Assembly (NCBI GenBank): GCA_021371965.1
Contig: JAJFVE010000153.1
Coordinates: 1 to 64,000 of the forward strand
Source of the DNA: Planctomycetaceae bacterium
GTDB lineage: Bacteria > Planctomycetota > Phycisphaerae > SM23-33
Reading direction: 5' to 3'
DNA length: 64,000 bases
In this document: piece after piece, positions 57,438 through 64,000 of the stretch
Layout: each line of letters begins with the position of its first letter
Numbering within the stretch: position 1 is the first letter of the stretch
Notes under the pieces: generated by a model
Databases searched by the model: none
Seen by the model: the letters and a program-made list of their open reading frames with translations, nothing else
Told to the model about the DNA's origin: nothing
Program-made: the position numbers and the translations under genes

Positions 57438-59722
57438 CCTCTGCGCGATGTATTTTCTTCTCCGCTCTGGCGGTGCTGGCCGCCTTGCCGGCGGCGGCAC
57501 AGGAGCAGACGCCGCGCATCGGGTACGTCTATCCCGCCGGCGGCAAGGCGGGCAGTGAGTTCCTGATCGCCCTGGGCGGGCGGTTGATGCAGGGCTACAC
57601 CGGCGTGCACATCAGTGGGTCCGGAGTGCGGGCGGTGATCGTCGAGCATCAGCACCCGCTCCAGGGAATGCTGGCCAACAGCCTCCGCGAGGAGTTGGAC
57701 AAACTGCGGCAGAAGATCCGCGGCGTCCGCCCCGGCGCGGCATCGAGCAAGCCGGCAACCGCGGCGACGCGCCCGGTCGTCACCGAGGCCGACCGCCAGC
57801 GGGCCATGGAGATCGCCCGGCTGATCGAGGAGTCGCGCCGCCGGATGCAGAACCCCGCCATCTCCGAGACGATGATCGTCAAGGTGACGCTGGCCGGCGC
57901 CGCCCCGCCGGGGCGGCGCGAGGTGCGGCTGATGACCGACCACGGTCTGTCCAACCCGATGGTCTTTTACGTCGACCGCCTGCCTGAGACGCGGGAAGTG
58001 CAGCCGGAACCTCAGGAGAATCTGCCCGCGCAACTGCGGGAAGCCCGCCGCGCCCGCCGGGGCGGCCAGCGAGGCGGCGACAGCGTGGAAGAGCCCGTCG
58101 ACGTGACGCTGCCGCTGATCATCAACGGCCAGATCCTGCCCGGCGACGTGGACCGCTACCGTTTCGCCGCACGCAAGGGTCAGCATATCGTCGCCGCCGC
58201 GGCGGCGCGCGACTTGATCCCGTACCTCGCCGACGCTGTGCCGGGCTGGTTCCAGGCCGCCTTGACCATCTACGATGCCTCGGGCAAGGAGTTGAGCTAC
58301 GCCGACCGCATGATGTATCAGATCGACCCGGTCGTGATGTGCGAGATCCCCGCCGACGGGCAATACGTCGTCGAGATCAAGGACGCCCTCTATCGCGGAC
58401 GCGAGGACTTCGTCTATCGCCTCACCGTCGGCGAACTGCCCTATATCACCGGCGTGTTCCCGATGGGCGGCAAGGCCGCCGCCGCAACCGACGTCCAGCT
58501 CAGCGGCTGGAACCTGCCCGTCACGACGCTGCGACCGCTGTTTGCCGAGGCCGGCACCCACTCGCTGAGCGTTGCCGGCGGGTGCAACTCGGCGCCCTTC
58601 GACGTCGACACGCTCGACGAGCAGTTGGACCGCGAACCCAACGATGCGCCGGCCGCCGCCCAGGCCATCACGCCGCCGCTCATCCTCAACGGGCGGATCG
58701 ACCGACCGGGGGATTGGGACGTGTTCAGCTTTCACGGCCGCGCGGGCGGCCGCATCGTGGCCCAGGTCGAGGCGCGCAAGCTCAACTCGCCGCTCGATGC
58801 CGTGCTGAGGCTCACCGACGGGACCGGCAAGCAACTGGCCATCAGCGACGACTGCGACGACAAGGCCGCCGGGCGGAGCACGCACCACGCCGACCCGCAG
58901 ATCATCTTTACGCTGCCCGCCGACGACACGTACTTCCTCCATCTGGGAGACGTGGCCAACAAGGGCGGGCCGCGGTACGCGTATCGCCTGCGCGTCAGCC
59001 CGCCGCGGCCGGACTTTGTCCTGCGCCTGGCGCCGTCGGCCATCACCCTGCGGCGCGGACAGACGACGGTGCTGACGGTCCAGGCGGCGCGGATCGACGG
59101 CTACGGCGGTCCGATCGACCTGTCGCTGCAGGAAGCCCCGGAAGGCTTCGTCCTGGGCGGCGGGCGCATTGCGGCCGGGCAGGACACCGTGCGCGTGACG
59201 CTCACCGCGCCGGCCAAGGCGCCGGTGGAGATGACGCCCCTGCGCATCGCCGGGCGAGCCGCCGTCGACGGGCGCTTGCTGGTCCGCCCGGCGCTGCCCG
59301 CTGAAGACATGATGCAGGCCTTCGCGTACCGCCACATGGTGCGGGCGCTGGAGTTGTATGTCGACGTCGTCGCCCGCGGCGGCGGGCGCGGGGCCATCAA
59401 GCTCACCCCGCTACCGGTGGCGATTCTCGCCGGCGGGCAAGGCAGCGTGACGGCCGGTTTCAGCAGCGTCTCAACCTCTGGAACCGTCGCCATGGAACTG
59501 GTCGATCCGCCGGCGGGAATCTCCGTCCGCAGCGTCACCCCGGCCGGCGCCAACACCGAGGTCACCTTTGCCGCCAACGCCAAGGCCGCCGGCCTCGAGG
59601 GCAATCTCATCGTCGAGGCGCTCATGATTCGCACGCCCGACAAGACCAAGCCCAAGAACGTGCAGCGCTACTCCCTGGGCGTCCTGCCGGCCATCCCGTT
59701 CAAGGTCATCGCCCGGCGGTAG
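57434..59722 (+). CDS. Secreted pre-peptidase C-terminal (PPC) domain protein
   Basis: A 762-residue exported protein, the third member of the DUF1549-DUF1501 operon. A signal peptide ends at about 22 (LAALPAAAQ). An IPT-like start (IGYVYPAGGKAGSEFLIALG) precedes two PPC-type beta domains (GDVDRYRFAARKGQHIVAAA at about 235; GDWDVFSFHGRAGGRIVAQV at about 425), each with the D-x-D-x-(Y/F) core. The C-terminal part is Ig-like. The start is GTG overlapping the DUF1501 stop. It may bind or display substrate for the other two proteins (inference). Confidence 0.8.
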   Translation: MTSARCIFFSALAVLAALPAAAQEQTPRIGYVYPAGGKAGSEFLIALGGRLMQGYTGVHISGSGVRAVIVEHQHPLQGMLANSLREELDKLRQKIRGVRPGAASSKPATAATRPVVTEADRQRAMEIARLIEESRRRMQNPAISETMIVKVTLAGAAPPGRREVRLMTDHGLSNPMVFYVDRLPETREVQPEPQENLPAQLREARRARRGGQRGGDSVEEPVDVTLPLIINGQILPGDVDRYRFAARKGQHIVAAAAARDLIPYLADAVPGWFQAALTIYDASGKELSYADRMMYQIDPVVMCEIPADGQYVVEIKDALYRGREDFVYRLTVGELPYITGVFPMGGKAAAATDVQLSGWNLPVTTLRPLFAEAGTHSLSVAGGCNSAPFDVDTLDEQLDREPNDAPAAAQAITPPLILNGRIDRPGDWDVFSFHGRAGGRIVAQVEARKLNSPLDAVLRLTDGTGKQLAISDDCDDKAAGRSTHHADPQIIFTLPADDTYFLHLGDVANKGGPRYAYRLRVSPPRPDFVLRLAPSAITLRRGQTTVLTVQAARIDGYGGPIDLSLQEAPEGFVLGGGRIAAGQDTVRVTLTAPAKAPVEMTPLRIAGRAAVDGRLLVRPALPAEDMMQAFAYRHMVRALELYVDVVARGGGRGAIKLTPLPVAILAGGQGSVTAGFSSVSTSGTVAMELVDPPAGISVRSVTPAGANTEVTFAANAKAAGLEGNLIVEALMIRTPDKTKPKNVQRYSLGVLPAIPFKVIARR

Positions 59723-59839
59723 CAGGTATTGCGTCGGAAAGAAAAGTTCGCGCTGCTGGCGAATCTCGCGGCTTTCAATTGTCTTACACGTTGCCCGAGG
59801 CGTAGACTTTGACATCGCTCTCTTTGAAAGGAACCCATC

Positions 59840-60526
59840 ATGCAAACGCGATATCGGATGATCCTGATTTGTGCGGCCGTTGCAGTCGCCGGCTTGGGCG
59901 TGGTTTTTGTGGCGGCGTCAATTGCCGATTCGCCCGCCGCGGGCGCCTTGCCGCCGGTCAACGACGCCCTGATGAACAAATATCCCATGTCGGTCTCGCA
60001 GGCCATTGCCAAGCGGCGGTCGGTGCGCAGCTACCAGCCGCACGCGCTGAGCGCCGAAGAGCTCTCGCTGCTGTGCTGGGCCGGACAAGGCATCACCGAC
60101 GCCAAGAGCGGCCACCGCGCCGCCCCCTCCGCCCGCGCGGTGTATCCGCTGACGCTCTATGTCGCCACGGACAAGTCGCTGAGCCAGTACGTGCCGCAGG
60201 GCCACGCCCTCAAGCAGATCTCTGCCGGCAGCGCCCAGGCCAAGCTGCTTGAATCGGGCAAGCAGCCCGCCTTCGGCGCCGCCTCGGTCGTCTTCGTCAT
60301 CGCGATGGACGCCGCAGCCGCCCGGGCCAAGCTCGGCGCCTCGGCCGAGAAGAGCTGCTACCTCGAGGCCGGACACGTGGCGCAGAACCTCCTGCTCCAG
60401 GCCACGGCGATGAATCTCGCCGGCGTCCCGGCGACGGGCTTCGACGCCCAGAAAGTCCACGACGCCCTGGCTTTGCCCGCCAACCAGCAGATCATCTACC
60501 TCGTGCCGGTGGGTCTGCCCAAATGA
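59840..60526 (+). CDS. SagB/ThcOx-type nitroreductase, membrane-anchored
   Basis: A 228-residue FMN-dependent oxidoreductase of the nitroreductase fold. It has an N-terminal hydrophobic segment (MILICAAVAVAGLGVVFVAA, about 7-26), which is unusual for this family. SVSQAIAKRRSVRSYQPHAL is the flavin-binding start and GHRAAPSARAVYPLTLYVAT the SagB-type central motif, with GHVAQNLLLQATAMNLAGVP later. GAAAGGAA lies about 8 nt before the ATG. No peptide precursor or cyclodehydratase gene is nearby, so a bacteriocin role is not supported. Confidence 0.8.
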   Translation: MQTRYRMILICAAVAVAGLGVVFVAASIADSPAAGALPPVNDALMNKYPMSVSQAIAKRRSVRSYQPHALSAEELSLLCWAGQGITDAKSGHRAAPSARAVYPLTLYVATDKSLSQYVPQGHALKQISAGSAQAKLLESGKQPAFGAASVVFVIAMDAAAARAKLGASAEKSCYLEAGHVAQNLLLQATAMNLAGVPATGFDAQKVHDALALPANQQIIYLVPVGLPK

Positions 60527-60617
60527 AGCAAATGAAGACGTCCCTTTGACATCGCGCCGGCCTGAGGATACTCTGCCAAACGGTTCAGCAATCTTTGCCC
60601 TTTGTGAAGGGGTATCG

Positions 60618-61685
60618 ATGAAGCAATTGCGATGTCACGGCTGTGGAATCACTGCCCCAGTCGCCACAATGTTCGACGTGGGTGGCAAGATACTCTGCGA
60701 CGCCTGTTGTACCCGCGAAGTTGAGAGTTACCCCGCCGGCGACGTTCCCAAAGGGCTTGTCCAGCCCATCGTGGACACGACGGTCTGCGCCGTCTGCGGC
60801 ACAGACAGCGGCTCTCTGGAGTTGCAGAGCGTGGCCGGCCACCCGGTCTGCGACGCCTGTTCGCAACGACTGCTTCACTATCCCCTGCCCTTGTGGGTCA
60901 AGGCCGCCTCGCTGCTGGTGGCGGTTCTGATAGTCGTTTCGCTGGCGACAAACTGGCGGTTCTTCCAGGGATTCTTTGAAGCCCGATCGGCCATCAGGTG
61001 CCTCAAGTCCGACCGGCCCGATTACGTCAAGGCCGATAGCTTGGCGAAGGCGGCAGCACGGCACGTTCCCGAGAGCGCCGCGGTGAGGGATCTGACAGTA
61101 ACCGCCCAAGCCCATCTCGCATATTTCCGCGGGCTGCAAGCCGCTGACAAAGGCGACTTCAAGCTCGCGGCGGAGTTGACGGACCAGGCCTCCCAAGCCA
61201 TGCCGCAAGATTCCGCCCTTCGCGCGGACGCCCTGATCTACAAAGGACTCGACGCGATGCAGCAAGACCACTCTGCCGCTGCGCTGGAGTTCTTCCGCAA
61301 GGCGCGCGGCGATTCAAACATGCCCCCCAAGGCGCTCGATGCGTTGATTCTCCGAGCCGAGGGCGGGGCGGCCTTCGACGCCAAAGATTACCGCGCGTTT
61401 CTGGACAAGGCCCTCGCCCTGGAGCAGTTCCAGGGCGAGGATGCCAACAGCCGCGCCCAGGTGGCCTCGGCCCTGGCGTGCATGTACGCCCAGAGCGGGC
61501 AGGAAAGCTACAGGACGCAGGCGTTGCAGATCCTCGATGCGCTGCCCAAAGACGGCGATGACCCACGAGGCGACGAGTATCGCCAGCGCATCCTTCACCG
61601 CATCAACACGCGGACGATCATCACCCGCAAGCAATACCTCGCCACCGTCGGCGCCGCGTCGCAACCGGCAGCGAGCAAGGAGTAA
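60618..61685 (+). CDS. Zinc-ribbon / TPR membrane protein
   Basis: A 355-residue protein of unknown function. The N-terminal ~90 residues hold two CxxC pairs in each of two ribbons (CHGCGITAP…CDACCTRE and CAVCGTDSG…CDACSQRL). One membrane helix follows (about 98-117, LWVKAASLLVAVLIVVSLAT), then a ~230-residue TPR-like helical domain outside. The C-terminus is AASQPAASKE. AGGGG precedes the ATG. It is 2 bp from the next gene, a zincin-like membrane protein, so they probably form a pair. Confidence 0.65.
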   Translation: MKQLRCHGCGITAPVATMFDVGGKILCDACCTREVESYPAGDVPKGLVQPIVDTTVCAVCGTDSGSLELQSVAGHPVCDACSQRLLHYPLPLWVKAASLLVAVLIVVSLATNWRFFQGFFEARSAIRCLKSDRPDYVKADSLAKAAARHVPESAAVRDLTVTAQAHLAYFRGLQAADKGDFKLAAELTDQASQAMPQDSALRADALIYKGLDAMQQDHSAAALEFFRKARGDSNMPPKALDALILRAEGGAAFDAKDYRAFLDKALALEQFQGEDANSRAQVASALACMYAQSGQESYRTQALQILDALPKDGDDPRGDEYRQRILHRINTRTIITRKQYLATVGAASQPAASKE

Positions 61686-61687
61686 TC

Positions 61688-62227
61688 ATGTTCTTCATTA
61701 TTCCCGGTCCGGTGATCGCCGCGGTGACTTTTCCCGGAGTGATCGTACACGAGGCGGCCCACCTTTTGTTCTGCCGCCTGCGCAAGGTGGCGGTATTTGA
61801 CGCCTGCTTCTTCCGCTTTGGCAACCCGGCCGGCTATGTCGTGCATGAGCCGCCCAAGGACTTCACCTCGACGCTGCTGATCTGCATGGGTCCATTCCTG
61901 CTCAACACCCTGCTGTGCGTAGCGATCTGTTTTCCGGTCATGCTGCCGCGGGAAGTATTCGGCGTCCACAATGGCAACTTGCTGATGCTCTGGCTGGGCA
62001 TTTCGATCGGGATGCACGCCATTCCTTCCACCGGCGACGTGAGCACGCTATGGCACGAGGGATGGGCCGCGGCCAAACGCGGCAATCCGCTGGGGATCCT
62101 GAGCCTGCCGCTGGCGGGCCTGATCGCTCTGGTGAACGCCGGGCGGATTATCTGGCTTGACGCCATCTACGGCGCCGCCGTCGGAATTGGCCTGCCGATG
62201 CTGCTGCTGAACTGGCTCTCGGCGTAG
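61688..62227 (+). CDS. Membrane zincin-like protein (HExxH; M50/DUF3267-like)
   Basis: A 179-residue polytopic protein with HEAAH at about residues 21-25 inside a hydrophobic segment (FPGVIVHEAAHLLFCRL), the arrangement of intramembrane metalloproteases. A third acidic ligand may be the D in IPSTGDVSTLW. Four helices are visible. Start follows the upstream stop by 2 bp. Its partner with zinc ribbons and TPRs could recruit substrates (inference). Confidence 0.65.
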   Translation: MFFIIPGPVIAAVTFPGVIVHEAAHLLFCRLRKVAVFDACFFRFGNPAGYVVHEPPKDFTSTLLICMGPFLLNTLLCVAICFPVMLPREVFGVHNGNLLMLWLGISIGMHAIPSTGDVSTLWHEGWAAAKRGNPLGILSLPLAGLIALVNAGRIIWLDAIYGAAVGIGLPMLLLNWLSA

Positions 62228-62357
62228 TGCCGTGCGATTCCACTAGAAATCAGCCGGCGTCCTGATAGGATATTACCAGATCGTACTTCATACCTTCAGG
62301 CGGTCTGGCCGGAGGGGGCGGACACGGCCCGGGCTATCCGCCTGAGCGGAGCAGCCT

Positions 62358-63611
62358 ATGATGCAATCTCGTTTTTCAAACACGGCGGCGGTGGCGGCGG
62401 TTCTCTTCTGCGCGGGCGCGGCGATGGGTCAGGCCGGCGGCGACGTCATCGCGGCCATCGGCCGGGCGAGCAACCTGAAGGAGGCCGGCGAGGCCTACGT
62501 CGCGGCGCGCAACGTCGACAAGAAGAACCCGCAGATCTACCAGGCCTACATCGGCAAGCTGCTGCAACTGGGCCAGGCGCGCCTGGCCATGATTCCCGCG
62601 CAGGAGCTCAAGGCCCTGGACGGTCAGAACCCTCAGGCCGCCGGCGTGATCGGGTACAATCTGGCGATGCGAGGAAAGATCGGCGAGGCGCTGAGCCACC
62701 TGGTTTGTGCCGCCGCGGCTGACGGCGACAATCCCGGCCTCATACATGACATCGCCGTGCTGTCGGTATGGGTCGCCCGCAGCGAGGAGAAGGCCGGCGC
62801 CCCTGCCGACGGCGCCGCGCTGGTGGCAAACGTCGCCGAGTCCATGAAGAGCAAGAATGGTTTCGAGCAGGCGCAGGCGGCCGCCACGGCCGCGTTTGAC
62901 CACCGCGCCGACGCGGCCAAGGCCCTGCAGGACAAGTTGCCGCAGTACCAGGAAGTGCTCAACCGCGCCAAGACCGAGGGTTCGGAAATCGACGCGCGCG
63001 TGTCGCAGTTGAACTCGATGTGGAACCAGTGCGACAGCATGTGCCGCCAGGCCCAGCAGGACCTCCAGCGCCTCACCAGCGACGCGAACTACGCCAACAT
63101 GTCGGCCGACCAGCAGGCCTCGCAGCGCCGAAGCTGCGAGGACCGGATCCGCCAGGCCCGCAACGACGGCGCCCGCGTGCAGCAGGAATACAACCGCATC
63201 CGCAGCCTCGCCGCGGCAAGAATCGGGCGGATCAAGAAGGCCCAGCAGGATATCGATAACACCACCAAGGCCATCGAACAGGCCGGCAAACGCGACCCGG
63301 TGCTGGAGTGGAAGCCCCCGGCCGTCAACGGCATGGTCGTTGCCGAAGCCGCAGCCCCTGCCGGCGGCGCCCCGCCGGTCGAGGCCGTCGGAAACCCCAC
63401 CCCGCCGGCAGACCCCGCTGGCGGCGCCGCGGTGACTGTCCCGCCGTCGGGCACTCCCAACGCGGCGGCCACCACGCAATTGAAGAAGGCCAAGCTCTTC
63501 CTGGCCAACGATATGCGGGACAAAGCCGTCAAGCTGCTGGAGGAGATCGTCGACAAGTACCCCGACAGCGATGCGGCCAAAGAAGCCCAGCAGTTGCTGG
63601 ACAAGCGGTAG
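62358..63611 (+). CDS. Exported coiled-coil/TPR-like protein
   Basis: A 417-residue protein with a signal peptide (about 1-24, ending AMGQAG). An N-terminal half of TPR-like helices (PQIYQAYIGKLLQLGQARLA and following), a coiled coil at about 190-310 (with the Cys-containing CDSMCRQAQQDLQRL), an Ala/Pro/Gly linker, and a final tetratricopeptide-like helix pair (KKAKLFLANDMRDKAVKLLE … KYPDSDAAKEAQQLL). Function unknown. GGAG lies 6 nt before the ATG. Confidence 0.65.
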   Translation: MMQSRFSNTAAVAAVLFCAGAAMGQAGGDVIAAIGRASNLKEAGEAYVAARNVDKKNPQIYQAYIGKLLQLGQARLAMIPAQELKALDGQNPQAAGVIGYNLAMRGKIGEALSHLVCAAAADGDNPGLIHDIAVLSVWVARSEEKAGAPADGAALVANVAESMKSKNGFEQAQAAATAAFDHRADAAKALQDKLPQYQEVLNRAKTEGSEIDARVSQLNSMWNQCDSMCRQAQQDLQRLTSDANYANMSADQQASQRRSCEDRIRQARNDGARVQQEYNRIRSLAAARIGRIKKAQQDIDNTTKAIEQAGKRDPVLEWKPPAVNGMVVAEAAAPAGGAPPVEAVGNPTPPADPAGGAAVTVPPSGTPNAAATTQLKKAKLFLANDMRDKAVKLLEEIVDKYPDSDAAKEAQQLLDKR

Positions 63612-63640
63612 GACGGGACGGCAAGAGCGAGCTGCGGCGC

Positions 63641-63661
63641 GACAAGAGCTCGACCGCTAAC
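63641..63661 (-). repeat. Dispersed GTTAGCGG repeat, copy E
   Basis: On the minus strand GTTAGCGGTCGAGCTCTTGT, matching copy A in all but two bases. It lies between the TPR-like gene and the convergent carboxypeptidase gene. Confidence 0.6.
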
Positions 63662-63676
63662 AAAGCAGGACGATAT

Positions 63677-64000
63677 TCAAGATTCACTTCCGGGGGTCTT
63701 TGCTTCGCTGCCGCCGGCGTCGTGAGCGGGCGGGGCGTCGAGGGTTTCCACCAGGAGGCGGCAGATCGAATCCTGCACGTTCTTGTAGTTCCGCGCGGCG
63801 CCCTTGAACCCGTTGGCGAACATCGCGAAGGCGATCTGCGGTTTGCCCGCGCGGTCCAGCACATACCCGCTCAGGCAGCACACGCCGTGGATGTACCCCG
63901 TCTTGCCCAGCACGCGCCGGTCGAGGGCGGCCATCCGCTTTTCCAGCGTCCCGTCAGACCCGGCTACCGACATGCTCCCGAGCACGACGTCGGCGTCCGG
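63677..64000 (-). CDS. dacB: D-alanyl-D-alanine carboxypeptidase (DacB/PBP4, S13), C-terminal part
   Basis: The last 107 residues of a peptidoglycan carboxypeptidase/endopeptidase. The KTG box characteristic of penicillin-binding proteins is in RRVLGKTGYIHGVCCLSGYV, followed by the strand IAFAMFANGF and a final helix (QDSICRLLVETL). The phrase SMSVAGSDGTLEKRM upstream also fits S13 enzymes. The SxxK and SxN boxes lie outside the window. It is convergent with the TPR-like gene. Confidence 0.85.
   Translation of the reverse strand, partial: PDADVVLGSMSVAGSDGTLEKRMAALDRRVLGKTGYIHGVCCLSGYVLDRAGKPQIAFAMFANGFKGAARNYKNVQDSICRLLVETLDAPPAHDAGGSEAKTPGSES

Noticed and set aside
57182..59335. 717-codon open frame antisense to the PPC protein gene
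   Set aside because: Shadow frame; the sense strand has a signal peptide, domain motifs and operon overlap.
59840..60526. Azole-peptide (RiPP) biosynthesis locus
   Set aside because: Only the SagB-like oxidase is present; no precursor, cyclodehydratase or exporter pairing nearby.
62228..62357. tRNA or riboswitch between the zincin and TPR-like genes
   Set aside because: No cloverleaf, T-loop or known aptamer core could be traced; only short GC hairpins.

Overview
The window is high-GC bacterial chromosome with dense, mostly co-directional gene blocks. The lineage looks like Planctomycetota, probably Phycisphaerae-like. This is an inference from the three-gene DUF1549/DUF1553 - DUF1501 - pre-peptidase-domain operon (54382-59722), a DUF4091 glycan-type lipoprotein, an ECF sigma/zinc anti-sigma pair, a PilM/PilO-flavoured type II secretion locus and many Ala/Pro/Thr/Gln-rich linkers in exported proteins. 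No rRNA, tRNA, CRISPR array, transposase or complete prophage was seen.

Layout. (1) 1-3389, minus strand: a class-III aminotransferase cut by the window edge, a MITE-like inverted-repeat element, a frameshifted HTH remnant, a small lower-GC four-helix membrane protein on the plus strand, and a putative glycoside hydrolase. (2) 3587-17642, plus strand: one tightly packed run in which an ECF sigma factor, its anti-sigma factor, a Spy-like periplasmic protein and a secreted coiled-coil protein lead directly into a type II secretion cluster (gspE, F, G, H, I, J, K, a PilM/N-like L, a PilO-like M, a GspC-like protein, the secretin gspD, and a lipoprotein). Most junctions are stop-start overlaps. 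(3) 17784-23321, minus strand: a degenerate formylglycine-enzyme-fold protein, then hypD, hypC and hypF for NiFe-hydrogenase maturation. (4) 23502-37632, plus strand: tmk-holB, an ABC exporter carrying a PDZ-like domain, a large membrane glycosyltransferase-like protein, a DUF4091 lipoprotein, a membrane-anchored unknown, then pabB, a siroheme dehydrogenase and hemA. (5) 37672-40199, minus strand: Nif3-family protein, class-IV aminotransferase (pabC-like), nikR. (6) 40329-45468, plus strand: an envelope-glycan block (glycosyltransferase, tandem sugar/lipid-A-type kinase, heptosyltransferase-like GT9, DUF2062) followed by a DUF2617-like protein. (7) 45617-47557, minus strand: a GAF histidine kinase and arfB. 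(8) 47925-53629, plus strand: a TetR regulator with promoter and perfect palindromic operator, an RND adaptor lipoprotein, and an RND pump with an unusual insertion. (9) 53806-54075: rpsT with its own promoter and terminator on the minus strand. (10) 54382-63611, plus strand: the DUF1549/DUF1501/PPC operon, a membrane-anchored SagB-like nitroreductase, a zinc-ribbon/TPR protein with a zincin-like membrane protein, and an exported TPR-like protein. (11) The end of a DacB-type carboxypeptidase on the minus strand, cut by the window edge.

The most unusual feature overall is a set of palindromic and long-inverted-repeat elements. At least eight sit between genes, and related or similar-looking segments appear in frame inside or at the ends of coding sequences (hypF twice, holB, gspI, the RND adaptor leader, and the lipoprotein tail at 17642). 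This is reminiscent of the coding-region palindromes described in Rickettsia. Domain-level surprises are the PDZ-like domain inside an ABC exporter, the roughly 155-residue insertion in the RND pump, the tandem kinase, and the FGE-fold protein that lacks the catalytic cysteines.
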